Source: JAGQIB01 sp041393395 (lineage in GTDB: Bacteria; ARS69). From it: DNA of 64,000 nucleotides. The notes below the pieces were generated by a model. The model saw only the letters and a program-made list of their open reading frames with translations. It searched no databases and was not told the origin of the DNA. Shown here one piece after another: positions 1 to 6,834 of the stretch (position 1 is its first letter; each line of letters begins with the position of its first letter). A program made the position numbers and the translations under genes. The stretch lies in the NCBI GenBank assembly GCA_041393395.1, contig JAWKKG010000005.1:124001-188000 (forward strand). The letters run 5' to 3'.

Positions 1-1
1 G

Positions 2-607
2 GGCGTGCAGGCGCGGCAGGCCGTGCCCGGATCCCACGCGATCATCCAGGGCGCCGAGGACCCGCAGTACTACTCGTACTTCATCGCGAAGGCGAGCACG
101 GGCCTGAAGGCCGGTGACGAGTTCCCCATGGACATCGCCTCCAAGAAGTTCACGTTCGGCTCGCCGCAGTCGACGTCCGGTCGGTTGATGCCGGAGTTCT
201 ACATCCGGCGCTACACGAAGCAATCGCCGGAGGACTTCTTCACGCAGCCGTTCGGTTTCTCGGGCTCGCACGACAAGACGATCGAGCAGGTCGCTTCGGG
301 CGCATTCGAGGTCGGCGCCGTGAACTACCTCACGTACGACTCGTGGGTGAAGGAAGGCAAGGTCGACCCGAAGGACGTCTACGTGATCTGGAAGACGCCG
401 ACGTACGCCGACTACAACTTCACCGCCCACCCCGAGATCGAGACGACGTTCGGCCAGGGGTTCACGCAGCGACTCCAGCGGGCGCTCGTGGACATGAAGG
501 ATCCGGCGCTGCTCGACGCGTTCCGTCGCAGCGCGCTGATCCCCGCGAACGACGCGGAGTTCGACGCGATCCTGGACGTCGCGCGCAGCCTGGACATGGC
601 GCGCTGA
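2..607 (+). CDS. PhnD-type phosphonate/oxyanion ABC transporter substrate-binding protein (5' partial)
   Basis: C-terminal 201 residues of a periplasmic binding protein; the reading frame is open to the left edge, so the signal peptide and first lobe are missing. The core signature is the PhnD-family block TFGSPQSTSGRLMPEFYI followed by GFSGSHDKTIEQVASGAFEV and VNYLTYDSW. It should deliver its ligand to the permeases encoded just downstream. The stop is one base before the GTG of the ATPase gene, so the genes are co-transcribed. The family binds phosphonate, phosphite, phosphate or related oxyanions. The DYNFTAHPEI and SALIPANDAEF segments also resemble, from memory, the subfamily annotated as putative selenate-binding. 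The ligand cannot be decided from this fragment. Confidence 0.85.
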   Translation, partial: GVQARQAVPGSHAIIQGAEDPQYYSYFIAKASTGLKAGDEFPMDIASKKFTFGSPQSTSGRLMPEFYIRRYTKQSPEDFFTQPFGFSGSHDKTIEQVASGAFEVGAVNYLTYDSWVKEGKVDPKDVYVIWKTPTYADYNFTAHPEIETTFGQGFTQRLQRALVDMKDPALLDAFRRSALIPANDAEFDAILDVARSLDMAR

Positions 608-608
608 C

Positions 609-1394
609 GTGACCGGCGCTCCGACCTTCGACCTCCGCGACGTCTCCGTTCGCTTCGGTGAGCTGACGGCGCTCGCGGACGTGAACCTGGAGGTCCGGGC
701 CGGCGAGGCGGTTGCCCTCGTCGGCCCGAGCGGCGCCGGCAAGACCACGATCCTCCGCCTCGCGAACGGCACGCTCCGCCCCACGAGCGGCACGGTGCAC
801 GTGGAGGGGCGGGACCTCGCGACCCTCGGCGGCGGCGACCTGCGCAGTGTGCGCGCCCGGATCGGGCTCGTACCGCAGGAGTTCGGTCTCGTGCCGGAGC
901 TGCGCGTGCTCCAGAACGTCGTGTCGGGTCGCGTGGGACGACGCAGTTTCGCGGGCTCGATCCGCGACACGTTCTTTCCGACTGCGGACACCGTGCGTGA
1001 CGTCCACCGCGTGCTCGAGCGCGTGGGGATCCCCGAGAAGCTCTACGAGCGCACCGATCGGCTCTCCGGCGGGCAGCAGCAGCGGGTGGCGATTGCGCGC
1101 GCACTCTACCAGCAGCCGGCGGCGATCCTCGCGGACGAGCCGGTCTCGAACGTCGATCCCGCCCGCGCCCGCGCCACCACCGAGCTGCTCGTGTCCCTCG
1201 CACGCGAGCGCGGGATCGCGCTGATCGTGAGCCTGCATCATCTGGAGATTGCGCGCGGTTCGTTCGATCGGCTCGTGGGACTCCGCGGCGGCCGCGTGGC
1301 GTTCGATCGCCCCGCGAGCGAGCTCACCGAGGAGGACTTCTCCCGCCTCTACGACCTCACGCCGGACGAGATCCTCGAGGACGGCCCGGCGTGA
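609..1394 (+). CDS. phnC: Phosphonate-type ABC transporter ATP-binding protein
   Basis: 261-residue cytoplasmic ATPase that powers the importer. Walker A is GPSGAGKTT at residues 39-47, the ABC signature LSGGQQQR lies near 152 and Walker B ILADEPVSNVD near 175, followed by the switch His in SLHHLEIA. The length is normal for PhnC. It starts with GTG one base after the binding-protein stop. Its stop overlaps the next start by four bases (GTGA), indicating translational coupling. No C-P lyase genes are visible, so uptake rather than phosphonate breakdown is what this locus shows. Substrate identity follows that of the binding protein. Confidence 0.93.
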   Translation: MTGAPTFDLRDVSVRFGELTALADVNLEVRAGEAVALVGPSGAGKTTILRLANGTLRPTSGTVHVEGRDLATLGGGDLRSVRARIGLVPQEFGLVPELRVLQNVVSGRVGRRSFAGSIRDTFFPTADTVRDVHRVLERVGIPEKLYERTDRLSGGQQQRVAIARALYQQPAAILADEPVSNVDPARARATTELLVSLARERGIALIVSLHHLEIARGSFDRLVGLRGGRVAFDRPASELTEEDFSRLYDLTPDEILEDGPA

Positions 1395-2212
1395 GCGCCC
1401 GCGGCTCCTCGCGTCGCCGGGTCCTGCTCGGTCTGCTCGCGGCCGGCGTCGCGTCCGCGATCTGGCTCCGGCTCGATCCGCGCGCCCTGTTCGCGCCCGG
1501 TTCCGGCGAGGTGCTCGCCCGCTTCTTCCGCGCTGCGCTGAGTCCCGCACTTCTCTCGAGCACGGGCGCCTCGCTGTGGCCGGACGTGCTCGACGGGATC
1601 CGCGCGACCGTGGCGTTCGCCGCGGGCGGCATGACGCTCGCGATCGCGCTCGGATTGCCGCTCGGCTACCTCGCCTCTTCCGCCTGGTGGGACGAGGATC
1701 CGTCGCCCGGCCGGCGACGTCGCGGGCGGGTGATCACGTCGGCGGCGCGCTGGCTGATCGCCGGCATGCGCTCCGTGCACGAGTTGCTGTGGGCGATGAT
1801 CCTGCTCGCCGCCCTCGGCCGCTCCACCGCCACCGCGATCGTGGCGATCGCGATCCCTTACGGCGGCACGCTCGCGAAGGTCTGGAGCGAGCTCATCGAC
1901 GAGAGTCCCCGCGGTGGCGCGCGCGCGCTCCGCGCGATCGGCGCGCGGCCGGGGCAATCCTGGCTGCTCGGCCTCGCGCCGCGCACTCTGTCCGACTTCG
2001 CGTCCTATGCGTTCTACCGATTCGAATGCGCGCTCCGTTCGTCCGCCATCCTCGGATTCCTCGGATTCCCGACGCTCGGCTACCACCTGTCGCTCGCGTT
2101 CGACAATCTCCGCTATCCCGAGGTCTGGACGTTCCTCTATGCGCTGCTCGGGCTGATTCTCGCGGTGGAGTTGTGGAGCGCCGCGCTGCGCCGCCGGGAG
2201 GGCTGGGCGTGA
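1391..2212 (+). CDS. phnE: Phosphonate-type ABC transporter permease, first subunit
   Basis: 273-residue inner-membrane permease of the PhnE family (BPD_transp_1 fold). Several hydrophobic segments are evident, including TVAFAAGGMTLAIALGLPLG near residue 75. The cytoplasmic ATPase-coupling loop carries the EAA-like pattern GGARALRAIGARPGQS near residue 175. The GTG start overlaps the phnC stop by four bases and its own stop overlaps the next permease start by four bases. Two consecutive PhnE-type permeases are common in PhnCDE-like transporters and would form a heterodimeric channel. Confidence 0.9.
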   Translation: MSARGSSRRRVLLGLLAAGVASAIWLRLDPRALFAPGSGEVLARFFRAALSPALLSSTGASLWPDVLDGIRATVAFAAGGMTLAIALGLPLGYLASSAWWDEDPSPGRRRRGRVITSAARWLIAGMRSVHELLWAMILLAALGRSTATAIVAIAIPYGGTLAKVWSELIDESPRGGARALRAIGARPGQSWLLGLAPRTLSDFASYAFYRFECALRSSAILGFLGFPTLGYHLSLAFDNLRYPEVWTFLYALLGLILAVELWSAALRRREGWA

Positions 2213-3132
2213 CGGATCTCGAGCGCGATCGTGTGATCCGGGAGCTTCGCCGGGCGCGGCCCCGTCGTCCGTTCGTGCGCTTCTCCGTGGGGGCACTCAC
2301 GTTGCTCGCGATGTGGGCGATCCTCGGCGGGTCGTTTCCGGTGCGGGACTTCTTCTCCGCGCGGGCGCAAACGAACGTCGCGCGGTTTCTCGCCGAGATC
2401 CGGCCGGGGCCGCTCCGACCGGAGTCGCTCGGGGGCGGCGAGTCCTGGGGGGCCTGGCTGGCGGACACGTTCGGGCAGGCTGCCGCGCCCGCGATTCTCT
2501 CGACGGTGGCGCTCTCCGTATCGGCGATCGTGCTCGCGGGACTCGCAGCTTCCGTGCTCTCGCTCTTCGGCGCGCGCAATCTCGCGGGGCCGGAGCCGTT
2601 CGCCGCGTCGCCGCGCCCGCCCGGCCCGATCGCACGCACGCTCCACCGATCGCTCGTGCTCGCCGTGCGTGGATTCCTGATCCTCCTCCGCGCGATTCCG
2701 GAGTACGTGTGGGCGTACCTGCTTCTCACGCTGCTCGGCGTGGGCGCGTGGCCGGCCGTGCTCGCGCTCGCGCTGCACAACTCCGGCATTCTCGGGCGCC
2801 TCTACGCGGAGACGATCGAGAACCTGCCCGGCGAGGGCGCCGCCACCGTGCGGGCGCTCGGCGCAACTCGCGCCCAGCTCGTGCCGCTGGCGGTCCTCCC
2901 GCGCTCGCTGAACCGCTGGCTTCTGTACTTCTTCTACCGCTGGGAGACCTGTGTGCGCGAGGCGACGGTGCTCGGGCTGCTCGGTTTCGTGTCGCTCGGG
3001 TGGTACATCCAGGACGCCCGCGCCGGTGCCCGCTACGACGAGATGGTCGCGTTCGTGGCGCTCGGCGCCGTGATCATCCTCGCCGGCGACTGGGTGTCCG
3101 GGCGCGTGCGCGGGCGCCTCCGTACGGGCTGA
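2209..3132 (+). CDS. phnE: Phosphonate-type ABC transporter permease, second subunit
   Basis: 307-residue permease related to the preceding one. I chose the GTG at 2209 because it makes a GTGA overlap with the upstream stop and leaves a cytoplasmic N-terminus of about 24 residues before the first membrane span; the frame is open much further upstream, but that part overlaps phnE1. The coupling-loop motif GEGAATVRALGATRAQ lies near residues 207-222, and the family block WETCVREATVLGLLGF follows. It completes the D-C-E-E operon. A stretch of about 150 bases without a clear terminator separates it from the small gene downstream. Confidence 0.9.
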   Translation: MTDLERDRVIRELRRARPRRPFVRFSVGALTLLAMWAILGGSFPVRDFFSARAQTNVARFLAEIRPGPLRPESLGGGESWGAWLADTFGQAAAPAILSTVALSVSAIVLAGLAASVLSLFGARNLAGPEPFAASPRPPGPIARTLHRSLVLAVRGFLILLRAIPEYVWAYLLLTLLGVGAWPAVLALALHNSGILGRLYAETIENLPGEGAATVRALGATRAQLVPLAVLPRSLNRWLLYFFYRWETCVREATVLGLLGFVSLGWYIQDARAGARYDEMVAFVALGAVIILAGDWVSGRVRGRLRTG

Positions 3133-3284
3133 CGCCCCCCGGAACGCCGGGACGCGGCCCCCGCGGGTACGGTAGAGTCTCGTTCCCCCGGTCCGAAAGC
3201 GCCGGTGGGAACTTCGGGACGGTTCGGGGGTCCCGTCCTCGCGCGGAGACGCGCGGAATCCAACACCTCAGGAGCAGACACGGT

Positions 3285-3659
3285 ATGGCGACCGAAGACG
3301 TGGCGAACCGGCTGGTGCAACTCTGCCGCAAGGGCAAGAACAAGAAGGCGATCGACGAGCTCTACGCGAAGGACATCGTGTCCATCGAGCCCGTCGCCGG
3401 GCCGGCCGGCGGCGCGGTCACCGAAGGCATCGAGGGCGTCCGCAAGAAGACAGCGTGGTGGGAGGAGAACAACGAAGTCCACTCCGCCGAGATCGGCAAG
3501 CCGATGATCGGCCGCGGAGAGTTCGCGGTGCGCATGGAGTACGAGGTCACGTTCAAGCCCACGGGCCAGCGCAACAAGATGGTCGAGATGGCGCACTACA
3601 AGGTCAAGAAGGGCAAGATCGTGGAGGAGCAGTTCTTCTACCACATGCCGGGGGCGTAG
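3285..3659 (+). CDS. SnoaL-like / NTF2-like small protein
   Basis: 124-residue soluble protein. The start is an ATG preceded by AGGAGC ten bases upstream. Its pattern of an N-terminal helix, then FKPTGQRNKMVEMAHYKVKKGKIVEEQFFYH near the C-terminus, fits the nuclear-transport-factor-2/SnoaL cone fold, in which the final strands often carry the consensus for polyketide-cyclase-like domains. Lysine-rich and without a signal peptide, so cytoplasmic. These proteins may be enzymes or ligand-binding domains, and no catalytic residues can be assigned here. It seems to be a single-gene unit ending at a strong hairpin 25 bases downstream. Confidence 0.75.
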   Translation: MATEDVANRLVQLCRKGKNKKAIDELYAKDIVSIEPVAGPAGGAVTEGIEGVRKKTAWWEENNEVHSAEIGKPMIGRGEFAVRMEYEVTFKPTGQRNKMVEMAHYKVKKGKIVEEQFFYHMPGA

Positions 3660-3683
3660 CCGCACCGTTCCCCGAAACGAGAA

Positions 3684-3712
3684 CGCCCGGTCGGACCACG
3701 TCCGACCGGGCG
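3684..3712. terminator. Bidirectional intrinsic terminator between convergent genes
   Basis: Perfect 12-bp stem, CGCCCGGTCGGA paired with TCCGACCGGGCG, around a CCACG loop. It sits between the stops of the SnoaL-like gene (plus) and the RodZ-like gene (minus). T-enriched but interrupted tails follow on both strands, so it can serve both. Confidence 0.8.
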
Positions 3713-3744
3713 TCTTCGTCTGGCCGCGTGAAGTCGTCGAACGG

Positions 3745-5169
3745 CTATCGCGCGCGGACCACGAGTCCATCCACGGATTCGCCGGCCGCACCGGCCGGAC
3801 CGAGGTCGTCGCCCTCGAAGACCACCCGGAACGCGCCCGCGTCCGCGGCACTGACCCGGAAGGACTGGTTCGCCTTCCACGTCATCCGCTCGCCCGGTGC
3901 GAGGTGTTTGTTGCGGGGCCAGCCGACGCCGTCGATGAGCACCGTGACGTCCACGTCGCGCAGGGCGACCAGCGTCATCTCGACGCGGTCGGAGACGGCA
4001 CTGCGGCCCACGATCTCCCGGGTCGCGGGCGCGTCGTCGACTGCGGTATCCGAAGCCGCGGCCGGAGTCGGTGCGGGCTTGGAGTCTCGCTGCCGCGTCG
4101 ATTCGGTCGGTTCGGCCGGGGCTTGGTTCCGGGCGACTTCCGTGCGGACAGGAGTCGGGGTTTCTTGCCGCGGAGTCGCGACGTCCGAGCCCATCGTCGG
4201 CGAGGAACCGACCGGTTCGCCTTCGTTCGCCGCGCCGGTCTCGGTCGCAGTGACCTGCCCCTCGATCGGATCGACCGACGGGCGTGACGGCGTTCCCGGC
4301 TGCAGCCCCGCAGTCGGCGGCGCGACGTCGACCTGCGCGAGCTCGAGCAGCATCGGCGGCGTCTCGGCGATCCGGGCCGGTACCGGCGGCGGCGTCAGTT
4401 CGGCGGCCGCCGCCGTCCCGACTCCGTTGCCCCCGTTCCGATGCCCCCCGGTCGTGCTCGGGGTCGGAATCTCGGCCTCCTCGCGAATCGCGGTCTCGCT
4501 CGCGACCGCCGCCCGCGCCGCTTGCTCCGCCGCGTGGCGATCCGACGGCAGCACCGGCGAGACCTCGGGCTGGGCCAGGAGATCGGGCGAGACGAGACGC
4601 GACGTGGTCGGCGCCGAGTCCGGGACCTTTGCCGGCTCCGCCGTCGCCTTCGCTTGCTCCGCCGACGCCGGTTCCGCCGGCGCCGGTTCCGTCCGCGCCG
4701 GTTCCGTCCGCGCGGGTTCCGTCCGCGCGACGTCCACCGCCGCGCCATCCCCGCGTCCCGTCACCCATCGTCCGATCACGAGGGCCACGGCGAGCACCAC
4801 CACGACGCCGAGCCCGATCCCGGCCTTGCGCGCGATTCCCACGACCCGTTCCGGGTCCTTCAGCGCGCGCTCGAGTCGCGTGGGCTCCTCGGTGTGACTC
4901 TCCGCCTCCCAGACGATCTCGTCGGTGGTCTCCTGGTGTGTGCGGAGGCTCTCGTACCGCTCGAGCGCCTCCCCCGAGGAGAGCCCGAGCTCCTGGCACA
5001 CGAGTCGCACGAACCCGCGCACGTAGGTGTCCGTGGGGAGGGCGTCGATCTCCTCCGCCTCGAGCCGCTGCAGGTTCTCGATCCGGATGCGCGTGCGTCC
5101 GGCGAGATCCTCCAGTGAGAGCCCGGCCTCGGTGCGGCCGCGCTTGAGATAGGCGCCCAACCCTTCCAT
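3745..5169 (-). CDS. RodZ-like helix-turn-helix membrane protein
   Basis: 474 residues with RodZ architecture: a cytoplasmic HTH_25 domain at about 5-70 (GRTEAGLSLEDLAGRTRIR), one transmembrane helix at about 117-136, a long Pro/Ala/Glu/Thr-rich periplasmic linker, and a C-terminal DUF4115 beta domain from about 385. In characterised bacteria RodZ links MreB to the elongation machinery; that role here is inference from architecture. The linker contains four near-identical five-residue repeats (RTEPA type). The gene starts 29 bases after the stop of the DUF4139 gene, so the two probably share an mRNA. Confidence 0.8.
   Translation of the reverse strand: MEGLGAYLKRGRTEAGLSLEDLAGRTRIRIENLQRLEAEEIDALPTDTYVRGFVRLVCQELGLSSGEALERYESLRTHQETTDEIVWEAESHTEEPTRLERALKDPERVVGIARKAGIGLGVVVVLAVALVIGRWVTGRGDGAAVDVARTEPARTEPARTEPAPAEPASAEQAKATAEPAKVPDSAPTTSRLVSPDLLAQPEVSPVLPSDRHAAEQAARAAVASETAIREEAEIPTPSTTGGHRNGGNGVGTAAAAELTPPPVPARIAETPPMLLELAQVDVAPPTAGLQPGTPSRPSVDPIEGQVTATETGAANEGEPVGSSPTMGSDVATPRQETPTPVRTEVARNQAPAEPTESTRQRDSKPAPTPAAASDTAVDDAPATREIVGRSAVSDRVEMTLVALRDVDVTVLIDGVGWPRNKHLAPGERMTWKANQSFRVSAADAGAFRVVFEGDDLGPAGAAGESVDGLVVRAR
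4670..4729 (-). repeat. 15-bp in-frame tandem repeat, four copies, inside the RodZ-like gene
   Basis: The plus strand carries GGTTCCGTCCGCGCC-type units at 4670, 4685, 4700 and 4715; the first is degenerate. They encode (R/A)TEPA pentapeptides of the periplasmic linker. This is coding length variation, not a CRISPR array. Confidence 0.85.
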
Positions 5170-5197
5170 CGATTCCCTCGTGCGACGTTCTCGTCGG

Positions 5198-6547
5198 CTA
5201 GTACTGGCTGCGCACTCGGTACGTGAGCACGACTTCCTCGCCGGCCTTCACCGGCACCTTGAACTCGAGGTCGTGCGCGTTCTTCTTCTCGAACGGTTGC
5301 GAGTTCTCGAGCACCGTCCAGTCCCCCGCGGGATGCTCCCGGACGATGATCGAAACCGTGCCCTTGTCCTTCCGGTTCCGGAGCTTGATCTCGACCTTCT
5401 GCTCGAACACCCGGTCCGTGATGCGCTTCTGCTCCAGCTCGTTCCGCTCGCCCACGAGGTCGAACGCGTTGCCGAGGAGCAGCGAGACTTTCTCGTCCTT
5501 CGGGGTGTGGTCGATCCGGTCCTCCCCGGCGAACTCCAGCGAGCCGTCCGAGTCCTGCCGGTAGACCCTCACCTTGCCGGCCGGCAAGGGGACCCCCAAT
5601 TGGTTCTTTTCGGCGTTTTCGAAGTCGAGTTTGACCTGAACTTTGGTATTTCCGCGGGTCGGCTCGTAAACGTAGACCTTCTCCACGGGGACCGTGCGGT
5701 CCTCCAGGAGCTGGATCTGCTTCACCTCGCGGTCCGCCAGGGTCGTCTGCCGGCCGAGATCGTAGAGGTGGTACTCGAAGAAGGCTCGTTCCTGGAACCC
5801 GCCGTCCGCCGACTCCATCATGTCCATCTGCCGAGCCATCGCGTACTTCGGCATGGGCGGCGCGTCCTGCACGCGGTTCACGTTGCCGGCCACGACCTTC
5901 AGGTGCGCGTCACGGTAGGTCGCGCCCGACTGGTTCTCGATCGAAACCCAGCCGGTGAGCGACATCCGTTCGTCCTTGGAATCCACCGCCGCCACGTACT
6001 CCGCGTGCCACGAGAGCCCGCCGGTCAGGTACGCGAGGTTCAGGTCCCGCTTCGTGGCGCCCTTGTTGTTCAGCGTCCACACGAGGGTGGGACGCGTGAT
6101 CAAACCCTCCGGGATCTCGGGCAGCGTGATGTCCGCGATCTCGTCGTTGTTCAGGAGCACCACGCCGTCGCGCGTCTCGAGCACGATCGAACCGGCGGCC
6201 GTCTTCAGCACACCCTCGTGCAACTTGTCGTGCTTCGTGACGATGCGCGCGGTCTGATCGAGGTAGCGCTCCAGCAGCTTGTCGCGGCTCACGAGGTCGT
6301 AGCGGTAGTTCTGCTCGAGGACCGTGAGGCCCTTCCCCGCCTCGAGGCGGACGGTCGTGGGGTCGATCCGCTGCGGCACGCCGGTGAACGAGAACTCGCC
6401 GACCCCGGACGGGATCTCCGCGGCGCGGACCTCCTTCACGAGGGCGAGATCGTCGTTGTAGACGGTGACGTGGATCTCGTTGCTCAGCGCGGGCTGCGCG
6501 GCGACCATGATTCCGACTCCGGCGACGGGGGCGAGATAGCGCTTCAT
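5198..6547 (-). CDS. DUF4139 domain exported protein
   Basis: 449 residues starting MKRYLAPVAG with an N-terminal signal peptide (cleavage likely after ALS or near residue 22). The body contains the VYNDDLALVKEVRAAEIPSG opening and an antiparallel beta/coiled arrangement typical of DUF4139 proteins, whose function is not established. I chose the ATG at 6547 because GGAGG lies about ten bases upstream; a longer frame is open but adds basic, non-signal residues. It ends with the beta-rich GEEVVLTYRVRSQY. It precedes the RodZ-like gene on the same strand, which might suggest an envelope role. Confidence 0.75.
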   Translation of the reverse strand: MKRYLAPVAGVGIMVAAQPALSNEIHVTVYNDDLALVKEVRAAEIPSGVGEFSFTGVPQRIDPTTVRLEAGKGLTVLEQNYRYDLVSRDKLLERYLDQTARIVTKHDKLHEGVLKTAAGSIVLETRDGVVLLNNDEIADITLPEIPEGLITRPTLVWTLNNKGATKRDLNLAYLTGGLSWHAEYVAAVDSKDERMSLTGWVSIENQSGATYRDAHLKVVAGNVNRVQDAPPMPKYAMARQMDMMESADGGFQERAFFEYHLYDLGRQTTLADREVKQIQLLEDRTVPVEKVYVYEPTRGNTKVQVKLDFENAEKNQLGVPLPAGKVRVYRQDSDGSLEFAGEDRIDHTPKDEKVSLLLGNAFDLVGERNELEQKRITDRVFEQKVEIKLRNRKDKGTVSIIVREHPAGDWTVLENSQPFEKKNAHDLEFKVPVKAGEEVVLTYRVRSQY

Positions 6548-6834
6548 TTCGGCATTTCCTCCGGGTTTTCGGCAGTTTCGCCGGGACCACGGCTCCTGTC
6601 GAGGGCACTGCCCCGAACCGGCTCCCACCACCGGCCGACGCCGGAGACGGGTCTTCCCGAGGAATACCCGGACGACGCCGGAGTTATTCCTGCGATTCCT
6701 GCCGTTCCCTGGGGGGTCTTGCGCGGAGCGGGTCGGCCGAGGCCGGAGGGGCGACCGCGAACTCCGGAGAGCATTCTAGCCGGGACCGACGCCTTCGGCG
6801 ACGGAAACCGCCCGGATGGCGCACGCGTCGCCGG
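6548..6834 (-). promoter_or_regulatory. Intergenic region upstream of the DUF4139 gene
   Basis: No gene is visible. On the minus strand a TAGAAT -10-like hexamer occurs at 6778-6773 without a good -35. A perfect 7-bp inverted repeat, AGGAATA (6660-6666) and TATTCCT (6685-6691), could be an operator. No T-tracted terminator for valS is seen. Confidence 0.3.

Noticed and set aside
412..1550. Minus-strand open frames over the phn operon
   Set aside because: Antisense to well-supported ABC transporter genes; arginine-rich and without motifs.
4670..4729. Short tandem repeats considered as a CRISPR or regulatory array
   Set aside because: Units are 15 bp without spacers and are in frame with the RodZ-like linker.
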